A DNA stretch of 64,000 nt from Deltaproteobacteria bacterium (GCA_006226375.1 SBHC01000073.1:95877-159876); one strand, 5' to 3'; shown: positions 27,514-36,374, numbered from the stretch's first letter. Translations and numbers: made by a program. The notes: generated by a model from the letters alone, not told the origin.

Positions 27514-27954
27514 TTAGTCGGCCTTGTTCAAGAGCGATGATTCCGTTTGCCGTGCATGCTCACGTTGTGTGAACACTTTTTGCAGTTGGCGTGCCAGGAT
27601 CAACTCCGCGAGGCGCACAGGGATTTGCTGAAAGGGCAAGGAAAAAGCATCGTTGACCAGGATCTCAGGAACATCGATTCGATACAAGACTTGCATCAAC
27701 TTGTTCATGTCGTGGTCTATGAGTTTGACTATCGCTTTGGCCAGTTGGTCCCGGATTTCGTACAACACATCACGGGGGTTATGCTCTGTCGCATCCACAG
27801 CTTCGGGCATCCGAAATGTAGCAGGGATAAGCGAGAGCATATCGTTGAGCATGTCCCGAGCCTCAGAGGCATCCGAATCAAGAGTTTGCTCCCATCGAAC
27901 AATGCCCGCCGGGGTTTCTGTGTTTGCATCCATCGCTTTAGAGTCTTGTTCCAT
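27514..27954 (-). CDS. Conserved hypothetical protein
   Basis: A 146-residue cytoplasmic protein from ATG 27954, with a GGGAGAAG ribosome site; the preceding GTG is a weaker alternative. The C-terminal half has the conserved-looking pattern LIDHDMNKLMQVLYRIDVPE followed by VRLAELILARQLQKVF, which I have seen in short hypothetical proteins of several phyla. No named function is attached to it. The predicted structure is helical. It ends 120 bp before the MopE-like gene and starts about 50 bp downstream of the MprF-like gene, all on the minus strand, so it may be co-transcribed with the latter. I have no functional claim. Confidence 0.7.
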   Translation of the reverse strand: MEQDSKAMDANTETPAGIVRWEQTLDSDASEARDMLNDMLSLIPATFRMPEAVDATEHNPRDVLYEIRDQLAKAIVKLIDHDMNKLMQVLYRIDVPEILVNDAFSLPFQQIPVRLAELILARQLQKVFTQREHARQTESSLLNKAD

Positions 27955-28002
27955 CACCCTTCTCCCAACCCAGGAAACCGTCTCTCACATCATGTAGTGG
28001 TT

Positions 28003-29589
28003 TCAGGCCGACGGTTTGTTCATGCCAAACACCAACAAGAAAACAGTGGCCAGCAAAGGCCCCAGCACTCCTGCAGCGACAAACAGGGTCGACCAACCCG
28101 TTACATCTTGATGCAAATGATACGTCTGAACCGTCGTCAAGACAAAGTTGGCAAACGTCCCCCCAGCGAGAAACACGCTTAAACTGTGAGACCGTGGCTT
28201 CTCGTTCAAGACGAGCCGACTCATCCCAACCAGGGCGAGAGCCAACGCGACATCAAACGTGACCCAAGCGTATTGGGTGCTCAACGAACCAAACCACTTC
28301 TGACCATCGGCAAGAGCCAGCAGCAGCGTCCAGGGGATGAGCAGCCCTGCAAAACCAAGGAGTCCTTGCGACCAACGTCGGTACGATATTTTGCTCACCA
28401 AACGTTTCGATGAGTCCCACAAAAACCCCCACAGACCTTCCCCCAGGAGCGCCCGAAGGACAACCTGGAGGTTGCCCAGGTGCAACGAGTACCCTACCGA
28501 AACGATGTATTGTTTGCTCCAACGGTCTGGCACAAACCTTCGCTTAAATGCATGCAAACCGGCGAACGGATACAGCTTGCCCAGTCGATTGTATGCAAGC
28601 CCAAACATCCGGTGCAGCCAAGGATGACTCTCTGGAGGTTGGTCAATGTGAGAAAGCGGACTTAACCCCAAAGTAACGTAGCCGCTGCCCTCGTCTTGAA
28701 AGGTACGCATCGCAGTATCAACCATAAGCTCGACCGTCCCGTTGGGTGCACCAGGGATACGAAGGATGTCTTCAAAGAACCAACCCTGACGTTGGTACAC
28801 AGGCACGGCGATCAGCACCCCGACAGCGCGACGTTGGCACTCCGCTACAAAATACCGCCGCTGCGACGGGAGATGAAACGGCTGGAGATCCACCATAAAC
28901 TGCATCGGGCTGATCTTGCGGGAGGCTTTCCATTGCTCCACCACCCAGGCGATCTCCGACCCCAGCGGCCCATGATCGTCAAGAATGTCCTGGGTTGACA
29001 ACGCTCGAATTGTCACCCCTTTTCGCTCGGCCCGCCGGACCTGTGAGCGCAAGGTTCGAAAGGCTCGGCCCTTGGGTTCGTAGGTTTGAGGGTCCCACTC
29101 AGGCTGCTCCCCAATCACAAGAGCGTCGGTCGAGGCCCCCACTGTCTTTAGAGCATGCACCACATCGTCTTCAACCGAAACAAACAGGGGGCGCTGGCCT
29201 GCCAGGTTGCAGTCCTTAACGAACGCCTCAAGAGTCTCCACGAAATGTTCCGAAGGAGCGATGGGAGGACCCGCCACCACCCGGTAGCGCCCTTGCATCA
29301 TGTACGCGACCACAACATCGCACCCACCCAAAGTGTCACACCAGTACTCATACCCTGACTCTAGAACTTGAAAGGAAGTCGCATGTCGGCCGTACTTTTT
29401 AAGCACAGCAAGCACATGTTGCTTTGTTTCGGACAACTCCTGTTGTGTCACCCAGTGAGGCCCAAGAGACCTGGACAATGCAACTTCTCCTCTGTCGTAC
29501 GTGTTCAATCCAACAGGACGGGCTGGACGTGAATAGGCTTGTGCCGTTATAACGGAGTCCCTCAAAGGTGTGAAGGGAAGCGAACGCAT
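28003..29589 (-). CDS. DUF2156/MprF-like aminoacyl-lipid transferase with C-terminal membrane domain
   Basis: A 528-residue protein. Residues 20-340 match the phosphatidylglycerol lysyltransferase catalytic domain (DUF2156, double GNAT fold): YGRHATSFQVLESGYEYW, GRYRVVAGPPIAP, the basic LRSQVRRAERKGV, RYFVAECQRRAVGVLIAVPVY and YVTLGLSPLSHID. The family transfers lysine or alanine from charged tRNA to phosphatidylglycerol, reducing the negative surface charge. In MprF the membrane domain precedes the catalytic domain. Here about four hydrophobic segments (about 405-525) follow it. Without the flippase half, a membrane-anchored transferase is the simplest reading. The lipid or amino acid used is not determined. 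Confidence 0.8.
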   Translation of the reverse strand: MRSLPFTPLRDSVITAQAYSRPARPVGLNTYDRGEVALSRSLGPHWVTQQELSETKQHVLAVLKKYGRHATSFQVLESGYEYWCDTLGGCDVVVAYMMQGRYRVVAGPPIAPSEHFVETLEAFVKDCNLAGQRPLFVSVEDDVVHALKTVGASTDALVIGEQPEWDPQTYEPKGRAFRTLRSQVRRAERKGVTIRALSTQDILDDHGPLGSEIAWVVEQWKASRKISPMQFMVDLQPFHLPSQRRYFVAECQRRAVGVLIAVPVYQRQGWFFEDILRIPGAPNGTVELMVDTAMRTFQDEGSGYVTLGLSPLSHIDQPPESHPWLHRMFGLAYNRLGKLYPFAGLHAFKRRFVPDRWSKQYIVSVGYSLHLGNLQVVLRALLGEGLWGFLWDSSKRLVSKISYRRWSQGLLGFAGLLIPWTLLLALADGQKWFGSLSTQYAWVTFDVALALALVGMSRLVLNEKPRSHSLSVFLAGGTFANFVLTTVQTYHLHQDVTGWSTLFVAAGVLGPLLATVFLLVFGMNKPSA

Positions 29590-29707
29590 CTCGTTTGCTC
29601 AACCCTGCTGACGTCAGGGATGGAGAGTCTCTAAGTCCCTACGTTGATGCTCAATAGGCTCCTTCGACCGACGCAGAATTCATGTTGATCCCGAGAGAGA
29701 GGCACCC

Positions 29708-30976
29708 ATGCCCTACGAACGACTCGACAGCCTTTTGTTTCCATGGGAAACATTGGAAGCCATCATCGGTGGACGCTCCGCCATTGATGTGCCCAGGCTC
29801 CAAGTCTACAACGAAGAAGAAGCCACCGACTTTCTTCGCAATTACGGCTTCGACTTCCACATTGAAGCGCACAAAACTGAGATACGCTCCCTGCATGCAC
29901 AGGCTATCCAATTTATCGAAGAGGCTCTCCTCAACGATTTGCCCAGGCTCCACCTTCTCCCCGAGGTGCGAGATCCAGAGGACATTCGGCAGCTCCTGGT
30001 TTGGGCGTCGTTGCGGGACAAAAGCGCGCTGCAGCGTTGGAGCTGCTCGGTCCTTCGGGTGATGCATACCATTGCACACGGCCCCTCCTACTTCGCCACA
30101 CGTTTTGGAGAGCAGATCCGGTCTCAAGTGCTGGCCAGGTTTTCGTCGTTCATCCAAGAGGTCAACGAAGACAAGAAGCTGGGAACAGGAGATGACGCCA
30201 TTCCCCTGGTCCACTTCAACGTCAAGCAAGCCAAGCACCCCCACTCGCTGACGATGAAGCTGCTGCACAAACCCGAAAACGTAGCCGCCGATGTCTTTGA
30301 CCACATTGGTGTCCGGTTTGTGACAAGAGACCGATTGGACGCTCTCCTCGTTGTCAAATACCTGCGCGAACACAACGTCTTTATGTTTGCCAACGTCAAA
30401 CCCAGTCGTTCACGAAACACACTGATCGACATTGATTGGCTTCGGCAGCAAACACAGAACATCCTGAGTCAACAAGAAGCTCTTCCTCCCGAAGAGGCCA
30501 ACTCACCCGCGTCCTTCCTTCGAGAGAAACACCAGATCCGGGCTCTTCGGCTTGCCCTGGAAGCGTTGCCCTACCCTGCTCCTCCCGAGAGGTCAAGCAA
30601 CCCTTACAGTTCTCGACGATACAACTCCATTCAGTTTACTTGTCGCCAGATGATTCGGGTCGCCAACCCCTACCTGACTTCGGTGGCAACCAAGCTGTCC
30701 AACTACGCGACGGCTGTGCCAAACATGGCGGTCAGTTCGCTGTTAAGTGAGCTGCAAACAGAAGAAGAGATCCGGTTCTTCTTCCCCTTTGAAGTACAGA
30801 TCATGGATCAGGTCAGCTACGAGCAAAGTCGTTCGGGAGAGGCCGCTCATGATCAATACAAAGCCAGACAGCGCGAGGCCGTCAAACATAGGGTACTCGG
30901 ACCACTTCTTGCAGAAGCAGAGTCCCATGAATCTTTAACAACCCTCCCGCCTTCACCCACTGAGCTTCCTGCATGA
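29708..30976 (+). CDS. TIGR04552-like protein with RelA/SpoT-type synthetase fold
   Basis: A 422-residue protein that I recall as resembling the TIGR04552/TIGR04562 family of deltaproteobacteria, a family without an assigned function. Residues 1-165 are helical. Residues 172-390 line up by eye with the ppGpp synthetase domain: ADVFDHIGVRFVTRDRLDAL (194-213) with the FDxxGxR motif; a long insert; NPYSSRRYNSIQF (298-310) where RelA has NPKPNGYQSIH; and PFEVQIMDQVSYEQSRSGEAAHDQYKAR (360-387), which parallels the VEIQIRT...AAHWKYK motif. The usual His of YxSIH is Gln here. It overlaps the downstream MNIO gene by ATGA, so the two are translationally coupled. Enzymatic activity is unproven; altered nucleotide binding is possible. 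Confidence 0.8.
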   Translation: MPYERLDSLLFPWETLEAIIGGRSAIDVPRLQVYNEEEATDFLRNYGFDFHIEAHKTEIRSLHAQAIQFIEEALLNDLPRLHLLPEVRDPEDIRQLLVWASLRDKSALQRWSCSVLRVMHTIAHGPSYFATRFGEQIRSQVLARFSSFIQEVNEDKKLGTGDDAIPLVHFNVKQAKHPHSLTMKLLHKPENVAADVFDHIGVRFVTRDRLDALLVVKYLREHNVFMFANVKPSRSRNTLIDIDWLRQQTQNILSQQEALPPEEANSPASFLREKHQIRALRLALEALPYPAPPERSSNPYSSRRYNSIQFTCRQMIRVANPYLTSVATKLSNYATAVPNMAVSSLLSELQTEEEIRFFFPFEVQIMDQVSYEQSRSGEAAHDQYKARQREAVKHRVLGPLLAEAESHESLTTLPPSPTELPA

Positions 30977-31857
30977 CAGCCGTTTCACAGCCCTCCAGTC
31001 CCATCTCCAGTCCACATCCATCCTGGTTGCAGGAGCTTCCTTCGTTGGGAGTGGGGATTGGGTATCGTCCTCCCTATCGAACGGATCTCTTTTTGCACCG
31101 CAAAGCCGCAGACTTCCTAGAGATCACCATCGAACACTTTCTTCATGCACCACCTGAGAAAGACAAAGAACTTCAACTACTTCAGGAACACTTCACGCTC
31201 ATCCCTCATGGGTTAAACCTCAGCCTGGGAAGCGCAGAAGGCGTGGACGAACGCTATGTAGAAGATGTTGCCCGTTTCCTCGACAGGTTGAACACGCCCT
31301 GGTGGAGCGAGCATATCGCCTGGACCCAAACCGATGGAATCGCGATTGGTCACCTCTCTCCTGTCCCTTTCAGCGAAGAAGCGATTGAGACCATCAGCCG
31401 AAACCTGGAGACCGTCCAGCGCACGATAAAAACCCCTCTTATCCTGGAGAACATCACCTATCCGTTTGCGGTCCCTGGCTCCACATTGACGGAGACTGAG
31501 TTTCTCAACCAGCTGATGGAGACCACGTCTTGTGGTTTGCTGCTGGACCTGACCAATGTCTTTACCAACGGCACCAACCATGGCTTCAACCCGACAGAGT
31601 ATCTTCAACAGCTCCCCCTTGAACGAGTGGTGCAGCTCCACTTTGTAGGTGGTCATTGGAGCGGAGACGTTCTAATCGACAGCCACTCGCACCCAACCCC
31701 TCCGGAAGTTTGGGAGCTGATGGACACGGTGTTGAAGTTAGCTCCTGTGAAAGGAGCCATCCTGGAGCGTGACGAGAACCTTCCACCCTTCCAGGACATT
31801 GTCTCCGAGCTAGAAAAAGCCCGAAGCCTGGGGCAAAAGTACGAGCGGTGGGGTTGA
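30973..31857 (+). CDS. DUF692-family multinuclear iron oxidative enzyme (MNIO, MbnB/BufB-like)
   Basis: A 294-residue TIM-barrel protein of the DUF692 family, whose studied members (MbnB, TglH, BufB-type) use two or three iron ions to modify cysteines or other residues of ribosomal peptides. The metal-ligand pattern is complete: PHGLNLSLGS, WSEHIAW, LILENITYP, LLLDLTNVFTNGTNHGF, LHFVGGHW, IDSHSHP and LERDENLPPF. The start overlaps the stop of the TIGR04552-like gene (ATGA) and its stop overlaps the start of the partner gene (TGATG). No small Cys-rich precursor peptide is encoded next to it, which is unusual. The substrate is therefore unknown; it may be encoded elsewhere or be one of the operon proteins. 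Confidence 0.9.
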   Translation: MTAVSQPSSPISSPHPSWLQELPSLGVGIGYRPPYRTDLFLHRKAADFLEITIEHFLHAPPEKDKELQLLQEHFTLIPHGLNLSLGSAEGVDERYVEDVARFLDRLNTPWWSEHIAWTQTDGIAIGHLSPVPFSEEAIETISRNLETVQRTIKTPLILENITYPFAVPGSTLTETEFLNQLMETTSCGLLLDLTNVFTNGTNHGFNPTEYLQQLPLERVVQLHFVGGHWSGDVLIDSHSHPTPPEVWELMDTVLKLAPVKGAILERDENLPPFQDIVSELEKARSLGQKYERWG

Positions 31858-32444
31858 TGGGACTGCGTGAACAACAGCAGCTGTTGGTCCGGCTGTACAC
31901 CGACACCTCCTTGCGTGAGTCATTCTACCAATCGCCGGATGATGTGGGAGTTTCGTTTGGTCTGACTCCCCAAGAAGTGGAACAGTTGCTCCAACTCCCC
32001 ACCTCACAGCTGGATCAATTTGCCAACTCCCTCCAAGCCAAGCGCATCGGTCAAATCCGGAAGTTGCTTCCTCTGACTTGTGAGCAGCTTCCCTCCACCC
32101 GCCTTTGGCTGCGGGCGTTTGCGCCAACGTATACCCCCACCAACCCCAAGATCCATCATGACGATGCTATCGCCTTCGCAAGATTCCTAACGACACAACA
32201 AGACAGCCACCCCAGGGACCTATCCTGCCCGGTTTGGCTGGGTGATCTTGCGCGCTACGAAGCGGCTTGGTTGGAATGCCAACGCCCCACATTCCGTTGG
32301 ATGGTTCGGTTATTTCATTACCCCGTCCACCACATCCGGCGTGACCTAACGAACGAATCCTTCCAGGCTCCTACACCACGACGCAGCCTGGGAATCTGGC
32401 TGAGACTTACAAGCGAACACCCCCTTCGGCATTGGATGATCTAA
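31857..32444 (+). CDS. MNIO partner protein (MbnC/DUF2063-like)
   Basis: A 195-residue protein from ATG 31857, whose first base is the last base of the MNIO stop codon. The GTG nine bases upstream is an alternative. The N-terminal pattern (LYTDTSLRESFYQSPDDV, FGLTPQEVEQLLQLPTSQLDQFANSLQAKRIGQIRKLLPLT) and the central LGDLARYEAAWLE match the helical partner proteins that accompany DUF692 enzymes. In MbnBC and related pairs the partner binds the precursor peptide and positions it. Its 3' end overlaps the opposing HEAT-repeat gene by 4 bp. The partner role is assigned from the gene pairing and sequence pattern. Confidence 0.78.
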   Translation: MGLREQQQLLVRLYTDTSLRESFYQSPDDVGVSFGLTPQEVEQLLQLPTSQLDQFANSLQAKRIGQIRKLLPLTCEQLPSTRLWLRAFAPTYTPTNPKIHHDDAIAFARFLTTQQDSHPRDLSCPVWLGDLARYEAAWLECQRPTFRWMVRLFHYPVHHIRRDLTNESFQAPTPRRSLGIWLRLTSEHPLRHWMI

Positions 32445-33910
32445 CCTCTGCAAACGGATGTTCCTTCCAAAGCTGGTGGAACAAACAAGACGTCTTCCCA
32501 CGATGGATAGCGCTCTTCCAAGGCCTGGGTTCGTCCATCAAGCTCTTGCTCCAGGTAGGAAAACAGCTCCGAAAGTTGAGTCTGCCACATGGCAATAGGG
32601 CTTCCTTTGGGCAACCAATCCAACTCGGTCCCTTCTGTAAAAGACGACTGGGGGAGAGCTTGCTTGGTTCGCTCCATCAAGTTCTTGTATCCCTCCCAAG
32701 CCTGAAACCCTTCCCAAAACGTATACAAGTCGGGGACAACAGCCGAAGAATGTAGGACTTGGGCTGCAGTTGTGGCGTTCCATCCACGCTGCGAAAGAAG
32801 TTTCGCTCCGACAGCACCTCGAACGTCTTCGTTTGGAAAGCCCATCTTCTCAAGGACAACAAACGTTAACTTTCGCAGGGAATTGTGCGCCTCGGGTAGA
32901 TAGGCCAACAACAAGGGCAGCGCAGGCAATGCATTGGAACCCAAGACAGAGAGCGCGTTCATGATATGGCGAAGCATCACAGGTTTGCGCAGCCACCAAC
33001 AACCAGGGCCACCGTCGGAGACATCGTCAGCGCTGTTGCTATGGACTCGGACAAACTCCTTGCATAGGAACCGGACCGTCTCAGGTTCATGGCAACCCAC
33101 ACGTGCGATAGCCATTAACACCAAGGCGGCTTGATCCACTGTGCCCTTCCGCTGGAGATAAAAGTATCTGTCGTACAACTTGGGCAACGCTTCCATCGCA
33201 GCAGGGCCCATACGACCGATCAGATAGACCATCGACTTTTCCATCTCGGGCCCACCATGCTCCCATTTGGTCAGAATGTTGGGTAGCAACTTGAGAAGCT
33301 CATCTCCTCCCACCCGACCCAGCGCACGAGCAGCCCAGCGACTGCTGTCCAGAGAACGAGTCGCGACCACAAGAAACAAGGGCTCGGTGGCATGTTCACC
33401 AAGGAAGTCAACCAGGTCGCGAACAAACTGAAAGACAGGCTCCCAGGCTTTTTTTTGTCGACGACGCCCCCGTCTTGCTCGCCATGTTTCGTAATGAAGA
33501 TAGGTTCCAGCGTTCTCTAACGAGCAGAGCATCTCAGGAAGCAGGTCTCGTGCATAACGCAGCCGGAGGAACAACGTAGCTCCGGGCTGGGGCCGCTGCC
33601 ATTTCAACAAAAGCTCTCTCAACAACGAGAGCGCGGCTTTGCGAAGTTTACCGTCGTACTGTGCGGCTTTCCGGAACAACGTCTGGTAGGTCAACTTCGC
33701 GGAGGGAAAAAGATCTGCGAGAAGTTGCATCGCTTCGATGACAACCCGAGTGCTTGGGTGTCGACTAACAAAGTCTCCGACCACGCGGAGGTAATCTTCG
33801 TTTAAAGGAATGTTGCGGAGTGCAAGGAGAGCTTCTCTGCAGCGTCGGTTGGACGCGCCATCACGAAGAAGCAGATACAATTGGTTGGACGTTGGGTAGA
33901 TCGATGACAT
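32441..33910 (-). CDS. HEAT-repeat protein
   Basis: A 489-residue soluble protein from ATG 33910 (AGGGG site five bases before it; a TTG start 36 bases upstream is less likely). The sequence is made of helical pairs typical of HEAT/ARM solenoids: ALRNIPLNEDYLRVVGDF, AAQYDGKLRKAALSLLRELLL, SLDSSRWAARALGRVGGDELLKLL, YLIGRMGPAAMEALPKL, ALPALPLLLAYLPEAHNSLRKL. A basic RARRGRRRQKKAW stretch lies near residue 155. There is no signal peptide or enzyme motif, so it is probably a protein-interaction scaffold. It converges with the MNIO operon with a 4-bp overlap at the stop codons. Confidence 0.78.
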   Translation of the reverse strand: MSSIYPTSNQLYLLLRDGASNRRCREALLALRNIPLNEDYLRVVGDFVSRHPSTRVVIEAMQLLADLFPSAKLTYQTLFRKAAQYDGKLRKAALSLLRELLLKWQRPQPGATLFLRLRYARDLLPEMLCSLENAGTYLHYETWRARRGRRRQKKAWEPVFQFVRDLVDFLGEHATEPLFLVVATRSLDSSRWAARALGRVGGDELLKLLPNILTKWEHGGPEMEKSMVYLIGRMGPAAMEALPKLYDRYFYLQRKGTVDQAALVLMAIARVGCHEPETVRFLCKEFVRVHSNSADDVSDGGPGCWWLRKPVMLRHIMNALSVLGSNALPALPLLLAYLPEAHNSLRKLTFVVLEKMGFPNEDVRGAVGAKLLSQRGWNATTAAQVLHSSAVVPDLYTFWEGFQAWEGYKNLMERTKQALPQSSFTEGTELDWLPKGSPIAMWQTQLSELFSYLEQELDGRTQALEERYPSWEDVLFVPPALEGTSVCRG

Positions 33911-34075
33911 AAAAACCCCTGCTGCGCTGAAGAGATCGCATTGCAAATGCTACGTTGGAAAACCAACTACTTCTTAGGCAAACAGGATGAATCGCATCGG
34001 CCGGCTCCTACATTCAATTGGGAGGGAGGTTTTCGAGTCGTACGGACAAGAGAAGGAAAAGTTCGGTCAGGCTGC

Positions 34076-34507
34076 CTATTTTTTGGGCCGGGTTCCCAAA
34101 ACGACGTTGCTGGCACCGTTCTTTTCCAGCCAGGCTTGGGTACGGTCGAGGAGTTCACCTTGCAGCACGATTTGATCGCCTTCCTCCACCCCGCCACCAC
34201 AACCCAAAGCACGACGCATGGTTTTCGCCAACATCTCTAGCTGTTCCGGTTGACCACCCAGCCCCAGAATGACCGTCACGGTTTTGCCTTTGCGGCCTTT
34301 TCGTTCGGCTCGAACCACGAGCTTGCCACACGAGCCCAGGTCCAAAGGCTGAACGGAGCCTGCTTCGGATTCTTCTGGCTTCTCTTCTGGAGTGTCGGAG
34401 GCGTCTGAGTCCTTGGCCGCCCCTTTAACTTGCAACAAAGCTCCAAGGTTAAGGCCAAATCCAGCAGACTCATCGACGGGCTCTTTCTTCCTCTTTTTCG
34501 CGGCCAT
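34076..34507 (-). CDS. yciH: SUI1/YciH-family translation factor (eIF1-like)
   Basis: A 143-residue protein. Residues 60-140 are a clear SUI1 domain: LVVRAERKGRKGKTVTVILGL, LAKTMRRALGCGGGVEEG, IVLQGELLDRTQAWLEKNGA. Bacterial YciH binds the small ribosomal subunit and can act in fidelity of start selection in vitro. The first 55 residues form a charged, Lys-then-Glu-rich extension (AAKKRKKEP, EEKPEESEAG) that is probably disordered and longer than in E. coli YciH (108 residues). It is a single gene on the minus strand, divergent from the aldehyde dehydrogenase, with about 130 bp between the starts. Confidence 0.9.
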   Translation of the reverse strand: MAAKKRKKEPVDESAGFGLNLGALLQVKGAAKDSDASDTPEEKPEESEAGSVQPLDLGSCGKLVVRAERKGRKGKTVTVILGLGGQPEQLEMLAKTMRRALGCGGGVEEGDQIVLQGELLDRTQAWLEKNGASNVVLGTRPKK

Positions 34508-34637
34508 TGTGGTCTCTCATTCTCTCAGGTTGGCGTTGACATCGGAGATTGGGTATAGCACAAATTGAGAGCCTTCGAGTCGAAAACTTTCGGCGCACCG
34601 TTCCAGGATTCCAAGAGAAACGTGCAAGGAGCCAGAT

Positions 34638-35999
34638 ATGAAATACCAGTCGAAGAACCCGACGACAGAGGAAGTCTACCAACAATTTGAGATCGCAACC
34701 GCCGAGGAAGTGGAGCGAGCCTTGAACGCAGGGGTTGAGGCATTTAAGTCCTGGAGGCAAACCTCCTTTGCAGAACGGGCTACCTTAATGAACAAGGTGG
34801 CCGACCTTCTGGAGTCCAAGGCCAAGCAGCTTGGGGAACAAATGGCCCGAGAGATGGGCAAGACCAAGGCCGAAGGCGAAGGAGAAGCCAAGAAGTGCGC
34901 CTGGGTTTGTCGCTACTACGCAGAGAATGCCGAGTCTTTCCTGCAGCAAGTCCCGCATACCTCCGACGGATCTGAAGCGTATGTCCGCTTTGACCCGATC
35001 GGAGCCGTGCTCTCCATCATGCCTTGGAACTTTCCTTACTGGCAGGTCTTTCGGTACGCAGCCCCGACCTTAATGGCAGGGAACGTCACCATCCTCAAGC
35101 ATGCTCCCAACAGCCCTGAAGCCGCGGAATGCATCGCCGATTTAATGAACGAAGCCGGCTTTCCACAGGGAGTCTTCCAAAACCTGCGACTCACCAACGA
35201 ACAGGCCGCTGAGGTCATCCAAGACTCTCGCATCGCTGGGGTCACCCTGACAGGAAGCACAGGAGCAGGACAGGCTGTTGCGAGCGTGGGAGGCAAGTCA
35301 CTGAAACCGATGGTGATGGAGCTGGGGGGAAGCGATCCCTTCATCATCTTCCCTGACGCCGATCTCGAAAAAGCCGTAGAAAAAGGAATGTTCTCTCGAT
35401 GTCTCAACAACGGCCAAAGCTGTATCGCGGCCAAACGATTCCTGGTTCATGAGTCGCTCGTGGATGAATTTACCCAACGTTGCCAAGAGTACCTGGGCTC
35501 TCTTCGAGTGGGAGATCCTTTGGCCGATGGAACGCAGCTTGGCCCCCTCGCCCGACAAGACCTTCGCGACCAACTCAAAGAACAAGTCCAACGAAGCGTG
35601 GACGCTGGCGCAACCCTCGCCTTCCAAGGGCAGGTCCCCGACAAAGGCTACTTCTATCCACCCAGCTTGCTCAAAGATGTTGGCCCCGAGAACCCAGCCG
35701 CCCAGGAGGAATTCTTTGGGCCGGTCGCCATCTTGCTGCCCTTCTCCACCGAAGACGACATGCTCGCCATCGCCAACAGCACCACCTTCGGGTTGGGAGC
35801 CAGCCTATGGACCCAGGACAAAGACCGGATGGAGCGGCTCATCCCTCGCATCAACGCCGGGAACGTTTTCGTCAATGGCTTTGTAAAGTCAGACCCAAGG
35901 TTGCCCTTCGGAGGAACCAAAATGTCCGGGTTTGGCCGAGAACTCGGGCGAGAAGGTATCCTCGCTTTCGTCAACGCCAAAACCGTTTGGATTGCTTAA
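34638..35999 (+). CDS. Succinate-semialdehyde dehydrogenase-like aldehyde dehydrogenase
   Basis: A 453-residue NAD(P)-dependent aldehyde dehydrogenase. The catalytic glutamate is Glu228 in ELGGSDPF and the nucleophilic cysteine is Cys262 in NNGQSCIAAKR. The oxyanion Asn lies in MPWNFPYWQ (about 131). Short length, a start at the sequence KNPTTEEV and the LTGSTGAGQAVAS loop fit the GabD1/SSADH branch that oxidises succinate semialdehyde to succinate. An AAGGAG ribosome site precedes ATG 34638. It lies upstream of the ethylmalonyl-CoA block but is separated by about 520 bp containing a separate promoter, so it is probably its own unit. Substrate assignment is by family resemblance. Confidence 0.85.
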   Translation: MKYQSKNPTTEEVYQQFEIATAEEVERALNAGVEAFKSWRQTSFAERATLMNKVADLLESKAKQLGEQMAREMGKTKAEGEGEAKKCAWVCRYYAENAESFLQQVPHTSDGSEAYVRFDPIGAVLSIMPWNFPYWQVFRYAAPTLMAGNVTILKHAPNSPEAAECIADLMNEAGFPQGVFQNLRLTNEQAAEVIQDSRIAGVTLTGSTGAGQAVASVGGKSLKPMVMELGGSDPFIIFPDADLEKAVEKGMFSRCLNNGQSCIAAKRFLVHESLVDEFTQRCQEYLGSLRVGDPLADGTQLGPLARQDLRDQLKEQVQRSVDAGATLAFQGQVPDKGYFYPPSLLKDVGPENPAAQEEFFGPVAILLPFSTEDDMLAIANSTTFGLGASLWTQDKDRMERLIPRINAGNVFVNGFVKSDPRLPFGGTKMSGFGRELGREGILAFVNAKTVWIA

Positions 36000-36223
36000 G
36001 GGACGAGGAAGCAAAAGATCCAACTCTTTGGTCTGTGGAGAAAGTCATCTGGAACGCCAGCCCGGTGCTACGTTGCTCAGTCCTAGCCTTGGCGCTGCCA
36101 AAGCTAACTGTCGGTTTTTTGATTCCGCATCCCTAAACGCAACGGCACCGCCCTCCTCCTTGCCCAATCGTCACTTCCATCATCGCTTTTCCTCCACTTC
36201 ACGACAAACGAGATACGAGAAAC

Positions 36224-36241
36224 TGAATGACCCTTCAGTGA
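36224..36241. promoter_or_regulatory. Secondary TGAATGA-type operator candidate
   Basis: TGAATGACCCTTCAGTGA keeps the left half TGAATGA of the stronger site at 36375 and a diverged right half. Its centre lies 151 bp upstream of the stronger site, so the two could bind one regulator through a loop. Confidence 0.3.
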
Positions 36242-36336
36242 AAATACATTTTTTTCCAACCGTGAAGTTCCTTACGGAGCAAGGACTTTCGCCTTCTCAG
36301 AAGAACGGCACATGCCCCTCCAACCCCTCTCTCCGT

Positions 36337-36364
36337 TTGACAATTTACAATTCAAGTTAATAAT
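36337..36364 (+). promoter_or_regulatory. Sigma-70-type promoter of the ethylmalonyl-CoA block
   Basis: TTGACA at 36337-36342, then 16 bp, then AATAAT at 36359-36364 (one mismatch to consensus). The predicted start near 36371-36376 coincides with the palindrome that follows. Confidence 0.65.
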
Positions 36365-36374
36365 GTTGCTGTAC

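Noticed and set aside
29590..29707. Search for a short precursor peptide (bufferin- or methanobactin-like) for the MNIO enzyme
   Set aside because: No short frame with a ribosome site and a Cys-containing core is present in this gap or after the partner gene.
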